Assembly: GCA_947593655.1 (NCBI GenBank)
Contig: CANQDS010000002.1
Location: 19,151-83,150, forward strand
DNA length: 64,000 bases
Direction: 5' to 3'
Origin: an uncultured Lachnospiraceae bacterium
GTDB lineage: Bacteria > Bacillota > Clostridia > Lachnospirales > Lachnospiraceae
Part shown: in pieces, positions 35,262 through 42,904 of the stretch
Layout of the letters: each line of letters begins with the position of its first letter
Position numbering within the stretch: position 1 is the first letter of the stretch
The notes under the pieces: generated by a model
Told to the model about the DNA's origin: nothing
The model's input: only the letters and a program-made list of their open reading frames with translations
Database searches by the model: none
Made by a program: the position numbers and the translations under genes

Positions 35262-36080
35262 ATGAATCAAATTGATACAGGAAAGTTTATTGCCGGCTGC
35301 AGAAAAGAAAAAGGATTGACGCAGGCTCAATTGGCGGAAAAATTAAACATTACCGACAGAGCTGTTTCTAAATGGGAAACAGGAAAATGTATGCCCGATT
35401 CATCTATCATGCTGGAACTTTGCAATATTTTAGGCATTACGGTCAATGAACTATTAAGCGGAGAGCGGATAGAAGGGAATCATTATGAAGAAAAAGCCAA
35501 TGAAAACCTCATCGAATTAAAAAGAAAAGATGAGAATAATATGAACAGAAATGCCATAATAGCAACAATATACACAATCGTTATGGTCATTGGTATTATG
35601 GTATGTTGTATATGTGATATTGCTATTTCGGGAGCCCTGACATGGTCGCTTATTGTACTTAGCTCTGTTCTGGTTGCATGGAGCATATCTTTTCCGGTTA
35701 TATTGTTGGGAAAGAAAGGGGTATTGACAGCGATGATTGCTATTAGTATTCTGATTGTACCATTTATGTACATATTAAGTATTTTGATAAAAGTCAATGA
35801 GGTATTCCGCATTGGTGCGATCATGTCGATGATTTCACTTGTATTTTTGTGGATCATTTATATGATATATCATCGACTGAGAGAACGAAAACTATTGGCG
35901 ACCGGCATTACGTTTTTATTTGCAATCCCGTTTACATTTTTGATAAATACTACATTGTCAAAAATGATTGGAGAGCCTGTAGTTGATGTCTGGGATATAT
36001 TATCGGTATTTATTCTGTTTATTATAGCAGCTGCTTTCATCATTGGAGATTATGCATGGAAAAAGGTTACTAGTCGGTAA
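35262..36080 (+). CDS. XRE-family HTH protein with membrane domain
   Basis: A 272-residue protein. Residues 7-62 form an XRE/Cro DNA-binding domain (GLTQAQLAEKLNITDRAVSK, then MPDSSIMLELCNILGITVNELL). A charged linker is followed by about six to seven hydrophobic segments from residue 97 to the end. Such HTH-membrane fusions are frequent in Bacillota and are thought to couple membrane state to transcription. GGAGG precedes the ATG. It converges with the PBECR4-type gene 30 bases downstream; no shared function is shown. Confidence 0.85.
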   Translation: MNQIDTGKFIAGCRKEKGLTQAQLAEKLNITDRAVSKWETGKCMPDSSIMLELCNILGITVNELLSGERIEGNHYEEKANENLIELKRKDENNMNRNAIIATIYTIVMVIGIMVCCICDIAISGALTWSLIVLSSVLVAWSISFPVILLGKKGVLTAMIAISILIVPFMYILSILIKVNEVFRIGAIMSMISLVFLWIIYMIYHRLRERKLLATGITFLFAIPFTFLINTTLSKMIGEPVVDVWDILSVFILFIIAAAFIIGDYAWKKVTSR

Positions 36081-36110
36081 GCTCTTTGTTGCTTCAAATG
36101 ATTAGGTTTG

Positions 36111-36752
36111 CTACTGATCAGTTTCTTTATCAGCATCTTCTAACAATGATGGTTCAATGAGGGCAACCAGAGTTTTAGGAAGACACTTGTTGGTGATATT
36201 TATATTTTGGCTTTTGTAAGTAAGCTGTGTGTATAAAGTGCTGCCAATCGGCTTTTTGAATATGGCAAATATTTTACCCGGAGGCTTCGGAACAATAGAA
36301 CGGATATCTTCGCTTAATACACTATTTGGAATATAGCAGCCTCCTTTTTCAATCAGACCGAGACAAGCAGTAGTAGTGCCGGTAACCTTTTCGGTATAAA
36401 GCTCTAAGTGGGAGCCGATATAGCTGCCAATCATTCTTGCTCTAGTATCAATATGCATAATTGTACTAAGCACTTTTAATTTTAGTTCCGTTGTATGGTT
36501 GTTTTTGAACGAAAAATCACGCTCACTTAATCGTTTGTTTAATGCATAACGATAGAAGTCATTAGCAGTTAATCCTTTTCTAAGGGTTACACCTGTAAAA
36601 TGTAAAAAATGATAGGAACGGAATTTTACCTCTGTAAAGCTTGAGAGGTTGTTTTCATCACGGTATACGAAAACAACTTGTTTTCCATCCAAGAATTTTT
36701 TATATGTATCAGCACAATTGCTGATAATGCGGATTGCTTCTGATTTGTTCAT
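36111..36752 (-). CDS. PBECR4-domain nuclease-like protein, candidate toxin
   Basis: A 213-residue protein whose whole length resembles the PBECR4 family (phage barnase-EndoU-colicin E5/D-RelE-like nuclease 4). Hallmarks are the start EAIRIISNCADTYKKFLDGK, then YHFLHFTGV, GLTANDFYRYALNKRLSERD, LYTEKVTGTTTACLGLIEKG, YIPNSVLSEDIRS and a final YTQLTYKSQNI. The superfamily is predicted, not shown here, to cleave RNA. ATG 36752 follows AAGGAT; an in-frame TTG 33 bases earlier has no such site. Directly upstream are a terminator-like hairpin and two structured 54-nt repeats, the layout of a type III toxin-antitoxin operon. I infer that this is the toxin. It is AT-rich compared with the core genes. 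Confidence 0.75.
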   Translation of the reverse strand: MNKSEAIRIISNCADTYKKFLDGKQVVFVYRDENNLSSFTEVKFRSYHFLHFTGVTLRKGLTANDFYRYALNKRLSERDFSFKNNHTTELKLKVLSTIMHIDTRARMIGSYIGSHLELYTEKVTGTTTACLGLIEKGGCYIPNSVLSEDIRSIVPKPPGKIFAIFKKPIGSTLYTQLTYKSQNINITNKCLPKTLVALIEPSLLEDADKETDQ

Positions 36753-36789
36753 CTTATTAATCCTTATGTGAAAGTATTTTGACAAATTT

Positions 36790-36828
36790 AAAAGGAAGGT
36801 TCTTCTGTCGCAACAGATGACACCTTCC
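36790..36828 (-). terminator. Attenuator-like hairpin before the PBECR4 gene
   Basis: On the minus strand GGAAGGT (36828-36822) pairs with ACCTTCC (36800-36794), with a GTC/GAC extension and a bulge, followed by TTTT. The T-run is short and then broken by AAA, so read-through is expected. It starts exactly where the second 54-nt repeat ends, 38 bases before the PBECR4 start. In type III toxin-antitoxin loci a leaky terminator in this place sets the RNA-to-toxin ratio. Confidence 0.75.
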
Positions 36829-36936
36829 TTTCGTGACTGATTTTTCTGTTGTCCGCCAACTGATCGGCACCCGAAGTCCGATAAGCAATGCTGGTTTTTC
36901 CGTTGCCAGCCAACTGTCCGGCACCCGAAGTCCGGA
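36829..36936 (-). ncRNA. Two tandem 54-nt structured repeats, candidate RNA antitoxin
   Basis: Unit 1 is 36936-36883 and unit 2 is 36882-36829, with no gap. Each contains hairpin A (TCCGG/CCGGA in unit 1, ATCGG/CCGAT in unit 2, both around loop ACTTCGGGTG). Then GTTG and CAAC form a stem whose loop (GCTGG or GCGGA) can pair with CCAGC or TCAGT beyond an A-rich linker, an H-type pseudoknot. Base changes between units keep pairing: two double changes in hairpin A and one in the pseudoknot stem. By analogy with ToxI, each unit may be a processed antitoxin RNA. A TTG-started reading frame crosses the repeats but is probably not translated. Confidence 0.7.
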
Positions 36937-36997
36937 AAGAATTTCGGATTTTATGTGTCAGTCCACATGACAAGCGTATAGCCTATCTACTAACTAT

Positions 36998-37026
36998 AGT
37001 ATACACAGATAACACGAAATATGCAA
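36998..37026 (-). promoter_or_regulatory. Sigma-A-type promoter of the repeat RNA / PBECR4 operon
   Basis: On the minus strand TTGCAT (37026-37021) and TATACT (37003-36998) are separated by exactly 17 bases. Transcription would begin near 36991, about 55 bases before repeat unit 1. A small TGTCA/TGACA hairpin lies in this leader. Confidence 0.65.
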
Positions 37027-37141
37027 TGGTTTTATGAAAAAAAGCAGAATCCTGTGTTATAATTGGCATCAGGAAATTCAAGCCAGACTTACTCAGACGA
37101 GTGATGTAGAAGAACTAGATTGACGAGGTGCATTTTTTGCA

Positions 37142-37744
37142 CTAAAAATCGTCCGGCTCGATCTTTCGATCCTTGTAGTAATATTCCATATCCCGTTCAT
37201 TGATTTCCCGCAGGATTCTGGCTGGGTTTCCGACGGCGATGCTGTTTGCGGGGATGTCTTTCGTTACTACAGCTCCTGCGCCTATGACGCTGTTTTCGCC
37301 GATCGTGACACCGGGACAGATCGTTACATTTTCACCGATCCACACATTATCACCGATCGTCACATGATCGGTATACATAAGGCCTCTTAAGTCCGGACGG
37401 ATGGGATGCCCCACAGTAGCGATCGTGACAGCCGGTCCGAACATCACATTTTTACCGACAGTGATGAGGCCGTCATCCACAAAATTACAGTTGAAATTTA
37501 CATAGGTTCCCTCGCCTAAGGTGATGTGCTTCCCATAGCAGAAGTAGACAGGCGGTTCGATCCAGACTGTGCCGCTGTTTTCATTCAACATCTCCCTTTG
37601 AATACGAAACCGCTCCTCCAATGTATCCGGTGTGGTGGCGTTAAAGGCGATCATAAGCCGCTTTGCCTGATTTCGTTCTTCCGGCAGCCCTTCGCACATA
37701 TCGGTGAAGAGTCTGCCTGACATAATCCGTTCGTGCATGTTCAT
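37142..37744 (-). CDS. Sugar O-acetyltransferase, maltose/galactoside type
   Basis: Left-handed beta-helix acetyltransferase of 200 residues that moves acetyl from acetyl-CoA to a sugar hydroxyl. The N-terminal maltose-acetyltransferase helix region (MHERIMSGRLFTDMCEGLPEER) is present. Hexapeptide repeats follow (VTIGDNVWIGENVTICPGVTIGENSVIGAGAVV), and the catalytic histidine is in TVGHPIRPDLR. GGAGG precedes ATG 37744. The real substrate cannot be read from sequence. It is transcribed away from the AraC/ABC block, like the MATE and PHP genes upstream of it. Confidence 0.92.
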   Translation of the reverse strand: MNMHERIMSGRLFTDMCEGLPEERNQAKRLMIAFNATTPDTLEERFRIQREMLNENSGTVWIEPPVYFCYGKHITLGEGTYVNFNCNFVDDGLITVGKNVMFGPAVTIATVGHPIRPDLRGLMYTDHVTIGDNVWIGENVTICPGVTIGENSVIGAGAVVTKDIPANSIAVGNPARILREINERDMEYYYKDRKIEPDDF

Positions 37745-37799
37745 CGTGTTCCCTCCTAGTATTTTACTCGTTTTTTTACAGAATCATAAGTGATACCCA

Positions 37800-37815
37800 G
37801 CCGGCATATGCCGGC
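37800..37815. repeat. Perfect 16-bp palindrome
   Basis: GCCGGCATATGCCGGC lies between the MATE relic and the acetyltransferase gene. It could be the stem of a T-less terminator for the MATE transcript or a protein-binding site; no T-run follows on the minus strand. Confidence 0.5.
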
Positions 37816-37823
37816 ATGTCAAA

Positions 37824-39209
37824 TCATTTTGCATCTTCTTTTACCGTCAGGTTTTTTACCCATTTGTATTTTTTATAATGCCTGTACACAGCGGGCAGCT
37901 TGATCATTTCATCCAGATTGACGATCAGATATACCGCAGGCACAGGCAATTTCAGGACAAAGGCCGCAAGCATTCCCATCGGAACGGTAACACACCACAT
38001 CGTCACCGTGTCGCAGAGGAAACCGAATCCGACGTCTCCGCCCGCGCAGAAAATACCTCCTATCGTCGTGCTGTTGACGGATTTTCCGACCATGTAGCAG
38101 GAGCACATGACCAGCATCCATTTCAGATAATGGTCCGCTGCCGCGCTTAGATCGGTCACAGCAAAAATCAGAGGGCAGAGCGCCAGCAGTACGCCTCCCG
38201 ACGCAGCGCCGCATAGGACAGACAGCCTGCAGAGTCTGCCGCCGTATTCTTTGGCCTGATCAAGACGCCCCGCACCAAGCTCGTTTCCGACAATGATCCC
38301 GGCGCCGCTTCCCAGGCCGAGGCAGAAACAGGCAGCAAGATTTTTTACAATGCCGGAGATGGAGTTTGCCGCCACAGCGTCCGAACCAAGATGACCTATG
38401 ATCACGGAGTACATGCTAAATCCCACGCCCCAGACGATCTCATTACCCAGAACCGGCGTCGTGTACTTCCAAAAATCATCACGGAGCCGCGTATCGTCAT
38501 GCAGCAGAAAAGTGAATTTCAGTTTCACACGATCCTTTTTTGACGTTTCAAAAATGCATCATAAGGTTTCCAGCGCCCGCGCGATCACAGTGGCAAGCGC
38601 CGCTCCCGCGATTCCCAATCCCGGAACTCCCGGCAATCCGAAAATGAGGAGCGCATTCAGCGCAATATTGACGATCACACCGGCGGAGCTGATCAGGCTC
38701 GCCTTTGCCGCCCTTTTCGTATTCTTCAGAATACAGAGATAGATCTGCGAGATGCCTGTCAGAATGAATGACCATGATACCGTACGCAGATACGTTGCTC
38801 CGCCTTCGATCAGAGCCGCCTCGTTTGTGAAAATACGCATCAGCAAACCGGGGATACAAAGCCCGGCAGCAAAAAACAGGATCGAGACAGCGACGGTTAT
38901 TTTCATCACATACGCGAATATCCGTTCCACAGCCGCTATATCCTTTTTCCCCCAATACTGCGCCGCAAAAACAGACATGCCGATCGTCATCGCAGCCAGA
39001 ATGAGATTTTCCACAAACGCCACCTGACCGGCCAGCGATACCGCCGAAAGAGCGTCCTGCGTCAGCTTTCCCAGCATCAGCGCGTCGGAGGCGCTGACCA
39101 GAGCGAGCATGAACTGCTGAAAGGCGATCGGAAGCACAATGGTCAGCAGCCTCGTCAGAAAATCATCCGAAGATGGTTTGTTTTCTTTTTTTCCGAAATG
39201 ATATTTCAT
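37824..39209 (-). pseudogene. MATE-family multidrug exporter interrupted by one in-frame TGA
   Basis: The two halves are in the same reading frame. The first (39209-38559) ends ATVIARALETL then TGA; the frame continues CIFETSKKDR and then VKLKFTFLLHDDTRLRDDFW to 37824. The joined protein would be about 461 residues, the normal MATE size, with 12 membrane segments (QQFMLALVSASDALMLGKLT at the start, NEIVWGVGFSMYSVIIGHLG in the second half). Many MATE proteins have Trp at this point, so a TGG-to-TGA change is the simplest cause. The rest is well preserved, so the loss is recent, or read-through occurs. There is no sign of a selenocysteine insertion element. It follows the PHP gene by 17 bases. 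Confidence 0.85.
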
Positions 39210-39226
39210 GAAAACCTTTCAACCTC

Positions 39227-40072
39227 TTAAAGTGAATGGAAAACCGGCTGCATCTTTTCATAGGTACAGAAGCTTTGGAAGCCGAGCTCGCGCAGCAGGT
39301 TTTTCGCCTCCCTGATGTATGTTCCAAGATGAGCCGGTGCGTGGCTGTCGCTACCGATCGTAAGGATGCTGCCGCCCAGATCTTTATATAAACGCAGAAT
39401 TTCTACTGACGGCATGGGTTCCGCAAGGCCGTAACGGTGGAACGAGGTATTCAGCTCGATGCCTTTGCCGTCGGCGATCACGGTTTTCAAAATCTCCGTA
39501 ATGAGAGGGCGTACTTTCTCAAAAGGATAGATACCGGCCTTGTCATAACGCTTGATGAGATCCAGATGCCCCAGAACACTATAATTTTTGTAGGCTTTTA
39601 CAACCTCCAGCATTTCCTCATAGTAGCGCTCATTGTACTCCTGCTGGGTGCGCCCCTGCTGGAAATCCTGCGTCCAGAACTCTTTATCCTCCACCTGATG
39701 GATGGACAGAATGATGAAATCGAACGGATAGCGGTGGAAGAGCGCCTCATATTGCGGGATGGTATGCGTCTGAACCCCGAATTCCAGACCGAGTTTTATT
39801 GTGATGGCATCCTTGTATTTTGCTTGAAGTTCCGCGATCTGCGCCGCATACCGCGGATAATCCACATTGGCGAACGGCTCGCCGTTACGGCAGCGGATCG
39901 CCTCGCCGCTGTCCCAATCCACCTTGATTCCATAGTCCACATGGTCGGTGATACAGATTTCATCCAGTCCCAGGGAAATGGCGTCACGGACTACATCCTC
40001 CATGGGATAGACGGAATCGTCGCTGTACTGTGTATGTACATGATAATCTGTAAGCGGGTAATCTGTATGCAT
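39227..40072 (-). CDS. hisK: PHP-family histidinol-phosphatase
   Basis: Metal-dependent phosphatase of 281 residues, the HisK/HisJ type that removes phosphate from histidinol phosphate in histidine synthesis. PHP motifs are DYHVHTQYSDD at the start, CITDHVDYG, SIHQVED, LGHLDLIKRY and GSDSHAPAHLG at the end. No other his genes lie nearby, so a more general phosphatase role is possible. It is divergent from the AraC regulator and probably shares a transcript with the MATE relic. Confidence 0.88.
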   Translation of the reverse strand: MHTDYPLTDYHVHTQYSDDSVYPMEDVVRDAISLGLDEICITDHVDYGIKVDWDSGEAIRCRNGEPFANVDYPRYAAQIAELQAKYKDAITIKLGLEFGVQTHTIPQYEALFHRYPFDFIILSIHQVEDKEFWTQDFQQGRTQQEYNERYYEEMLEVVKAYKNYSVLGHLDLIKRYDKAGIYPFEKVRPLITEILKTVIADGKGIELNTSFHRYGLAEPMPSVEILRLYKDLGGSILTIGSDSHAPAHLGTYIREAKNLLRELGFQSFCTYEKMQPVFHSL

Positions 40073-40082
40073 AAAAGCCTCC

Positions 40083-40111
40083 TTGACACAGCAGAAATTC
40101 TTAACTATAAT
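40083..40111 (+). promoter_or_regulatory. Consensus sigma-A promoter for the AraC-ABC operon
   Basis: TTGACA at 40083-40088 and TATAAT at 40106-40111 with a 17-base spacer match the consensus exactly. The -10 lies in the palindrome CTATAATTATAG, so a -10-like box also faces the divergent phosphatase gene. Expected start near 40118. Confidence 0.75.
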
Positions 40112-40182
40112 TATAGAGTGATTTTTACGGAATTTCTATCATAATTATGCAAAATACTATAACAATCCTGCGAGGTAAACCA

Positions 40183-41079
40183 ATGTCTGTCTTGATCGAT
40201 CTTCGTGATGACCGTTCGGAGAGGGTGCAGTATGATGACGGGGGATATCCGATCTACATACGCCGCGGTATTCTCTCTCTTTATCCTGACTACGCGGCTC
40301 CCATCCACTGGCATGACGATATCGAGTTCATTGCCGTTCTGGATGGAGAGATGGACTATAATGTAAACGGGGCGATCACCACGCTGCGAAAGGGCGACGG
40401 GATTTTTGTGAATTCCCGGCAGCTGCATTTCGGATTTTCTGATACCAGAACGGAGTGCGCTTTTATCTGCATCCTGCTTCATCCCCTGCTTCTCTGCTCA
40501 ACTCCCGGCTATGAGTGGGATTTTATCCTGCCGGTCATCCGAAGCACTACGCCGTATGTCTTCCTGAACCCGGACAACGGGTGGCAGCGGGATATTTTGC
40601 GGGAAATTTATGAAATTGATCAATGCAGGGGGCAAAAAACTACCCCTTTAAAGGTGCAGTCATCGTTTTCCAAAATATGGTCCCTGCTCTATGAAAATAT
40701 CCTCTATGAAAATCCTGTCGCATACGAAAGAAGCGCCGACCTGACTGCTATCCGGAATATGGTCGGATTTATCCAGAAAAACTACACGCAGAAAATCTCA
40801 CTTCAGGATATCGCTCTGTCCGGAGCGGTGGGGCAGAGTAAGTGCTGCAAGCTGTTCGCGAGATTTTTTGACCTTACGCCAAATACCTATCTCAATCGCT
40901 ACCGTCTGGGAAAAGGCTTGGAGCTTCTGCGGCAAAGCGACCGAACCGTTACGGACATTGCACTTTCCGTCGGGTTTGGAAGCGCCAGTTACTTTACGGA
41001 GATCTTCCATAAATTTTACGGAACAAGCCCCACGGAGTATCGAAGACAATATCTTTTTTTAGATTATGATGCGATATGA
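40183..41079 (+). CDS. AraC-family transcriptional regulator
   Basis: A regulator of about 298 residues. The N-terminal cupin sensor has HWHDDIEFIAVLDGEMDYNV and GDGIFVNSRQLHFG; the C-terminal double HTH has ISLQDIALSGAVGQSKCCKLF and VTDIALSVGFGSASYFTEIF, then GTSPTEYRRQY. It stands directly before two ABC exporter genes and probably controls them in response to an unknown ligand. ATG 40183, behind GAGG, is preferred; ATG 40147 in the same frame has no ribosome binding site. Confidence 0.9.
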   Translation: MSVLIDLRDDRSERVQYDDGGYPIYIRRGILSLYPDYAAPIHWHDDIEFIAVLDGEMDYNVNGAITTLRKGDGIFVNSRQLHFGFSDTRTECAFICILLHPLLLCSTPGYEWDFILPVIRSTTPYVFLNPDNGWQRDILREIYEIDQCRGQKTTPLKVQSSFSKIWSLLYENILYENPVAYERSADLTAIRNMVGFIQKNYTQKISLQDIALSGAVGQSKCCKLFARFFDLTPNTYLNRYRLGKGLELLRQSDRTVTDIALSVGFGSASYFTEIFHKFYGTSPTEYRRQYLFLDYDAI

Positions 41080-41092
41080 TGGGAGGAATACG

Positions 41093-42904
41093 ATGGAAAA
41101 GAAAGAAACCGCAGATAAATTTCATATGCTGTGGCATTTCATGCGGGGAAGCAGACATTTGTTCTTAATTGGTATCCTGTCCACCGTTGCCGTAACGCTT
41201 CTTGATATGCTGTCCCCTCAGATCATGCGCGCTTCCATCGACAGCGTGCTTGGCAATTCCGCGCTTCCTCCAACCACGGCAAAGCTGCTGGAAACCATAG
41301 GCGGACGGGAATATCTGCGGGCGCATTTGTGGTGCCCCGCGCTTGCAGTTCTTGCAATAGCAGGCATTGCGGCTGTGTTCCGGTATATTGCGGCCGTATC
41401 GAACGCACAAGCGGCGGAAACTCTTGTTAAAACAATGCGCGACGACTTGTTCGGGCACATTCAGCATCTGCCGTTTTCGTGGCATATGAAAAATCAGACG
41501 GGCGATATGATCCAGCGGTGTACTTCTGATGTGGATACGACAAAGCAATTTATCAGCGAGCAGCTTGTGAATGTTTTTCATATCGTCCTGCTTTTGGTTC
41601 TATCGCTTGCGTTTATGTTTTCCATGAATGGAAAGCTTGCAATGGTGGCTGTTGTTACGTTTCCTGTTATCATTGCTTTTTCGGCAGTATTCCACAGCCG
41701 GATCGGGCGTTTATTTACCATATGCGACGAAAACGAGGGCGTGCTGTCAACGCTGGCGCAGGAAAACCTGACCGGAGTACGCGTTGTGCGCGCTTTCGGA
41801 CGCGAAGCATATGAAAAAGACCGATTTGAAAAGCAGAACAACAAATACACGGATGCGTGGATGAAACTGTGTATGCTGCTTGCGAAATTCTGGGCGACGG
41901 GCGACGCGCTTTCGGGATTGCAGATCATGCTTATGGTAGTTCTCGGCTCGGTGCTCTGCGTAAACGGTTCGCTTTCTTCGGGCGAGCTGATCGCATTTAT
42001 ATCGTATAACTCCATGCTGGTATGGCCGGTGCGGAATCTGGGGCGTATGATTTCGGATATGAGTAAAACGGGCGTTTCATTGGAGCGTATCTATTACATC
42101 ATGTCATCGCCCGTCGAAGAGGACAAACCTGACGCGCTGACTCCGCCGCTTGACGGGGATATCCGTTTCGAACACGTCAGCTTCGGTTACGACAGTGCGT
42201 CGGTACTTCATGACGTCAGCTTTACCATACCCGGCCACACGACTTTCGGAATTTTAGGCGGCACGGGAAGCGGGAAAACGACACTGATGTATCTTCTTAA
42301 CCGTTTATATGATCTGCCGCCTGGACAGGGGAGCATTACCATAGGCGGAGTGCCGGTCGAAAAAATCAGGCTGGACTGGCTGCGTTCCCATATCGGCATG
42401 GTTCTGCAGGAGCCGTTTTTGTTCTCGCGCACGATCGGCGGGAATATCGGAATTACAAACGATGATTTACCGCAGAACGAGCTGCACCGCGCGGCGCGTA
42501 TCGCCTGTCTGGAGGATACGGTACTTGCTTTTGAAAAAGGCTATCACACGGTTGTCGGCGAGCGCGGCATTACGCTTTCCGGAGGGCAGAAACAGCGCGT
42601 GGCGATTGCCCGTATGCTTACGCAGAAGTCGCCGGTTATGGTGTTTGACGATTCGCTGTCGGCGGTCGATAACGAAACGGATGCAAAAATACGCGAGGGA
42701 CTGCGTAAAGGACTCGGAGATGCTACCGTTGTGCTGATCTCTCACCGTATCACAACGCTGATGCACGCTGACAGGATCCTGGTTCTCGATAAGGGGCGGG
42801 TATCGCAGATGGGTACTCATGACGAACTGGTATCCGTTCCGGGTATTTACCGCGATATTTATAACCTGCAGCTAAAAAACGAAAGGGAGGCGGATCCATC
42901 ATGA
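41093..42904 (+). CDS. ABC exporter half-transporter 1 (TMD-NBD)
   Basis: A half-transporter of about 603 residues: six membrane helices, then an ATPase domain with Walker A GGTGSGKTT, signature TLSGGQKQRVAIARML, Walker B VMVFDDSLSAVD and the H-loop ISHRI. The Walker B ends in Asp (FDD) where most half-transporters carry the catalytic Glu (DE), so this site is probably degenerate, as in many heterodimeric exporters. Start ATG 41093 follows GGGAGG. It overlaps the second half-transporter by 4 bases; the pair is of the LmrCD/BmrCD type, with an unknown substrate (drug or peptide). Confidence 0.9.
   Translation: MEKKETADKFHMLWHFMRGSRHLFLIGILSTVAVTLLDMLSPQIMRASIDSVLGNSALPPTTAKLLETIGGREYLRAHLWCPALAVLAIAGIAAVFRYIAAVSNAQAAETLVKTMRDDLFGHIQHLPFSWHMKNQTGDMIQRCTSDVDTTKQFISEQLVNVFHIVLLLVLSLAFMFSMNGKLAMVAVVTFPVIIAFSAVFHSRIGRLFTICDENEGVLSTLAQENLTGVRVVRAFGREAYEKDRFEKQNNKYTDAWMKLCMLLAKFWATGDALSGLQIMLMVVLGSVLCVNGSLSSGELIAFISYNSMLVWPVRNLGRMISDMSKTGVSLERIYYIMSSPVEEDKPDALTPPLDGDIRFEHVSFGYDSASVLHDVSFTIPGHTTFGILGGTGSGKTTLMYLLNRLYDLPPGQGSITIGGVPVEKIRLDWLRSHIGMVLQEPFLFSRTIGGNIGITNDDLPQNELHRAARIACLEDTVLAFEKGYHTVVGERGITLSGGQKQRVAIARMLTQKSPVMVFDDSLSAVDNETDAKIREGLRKGLGDATVVLISHRITTLMHADRILVLDKGRVSQMGTHDELVSVPGIYRDIYNLQLKNEREADPS

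Noticed and set aside
36788-36973. A 61-codon reading frame with TTG start covering the 54-nt repeats, with an 18-residue repeated peptide
   Set aside because: 54 is a multiple of 3, so any repeat of this length stays open once one unit is open. There is no ribosome binding site at the TTG, and the changes between units preserve RNA pairing while replacing amino acids.
37034-37123. Short 29-codon frame with a TATAAT box on the plus strand between the PBECR4 promoter and the acetyltransferase
   Set aside because: No good -35 box or ribosome binding site and no recognisable product; it may be leftover sequence.
38559-38561. Selenocysteine codon in the MATE gene
   Set aside because: No SECIS-like hairpin was recognised after the TGA, MATE exporters are not selenoproteins, and Trp is the expected residue.
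39227-40072. Part of a histidine biosynthesis operon
   Set aside because: No other his gene is in the window; the phosphatase stands alone with an exporter relic, so pathway context is lacking.
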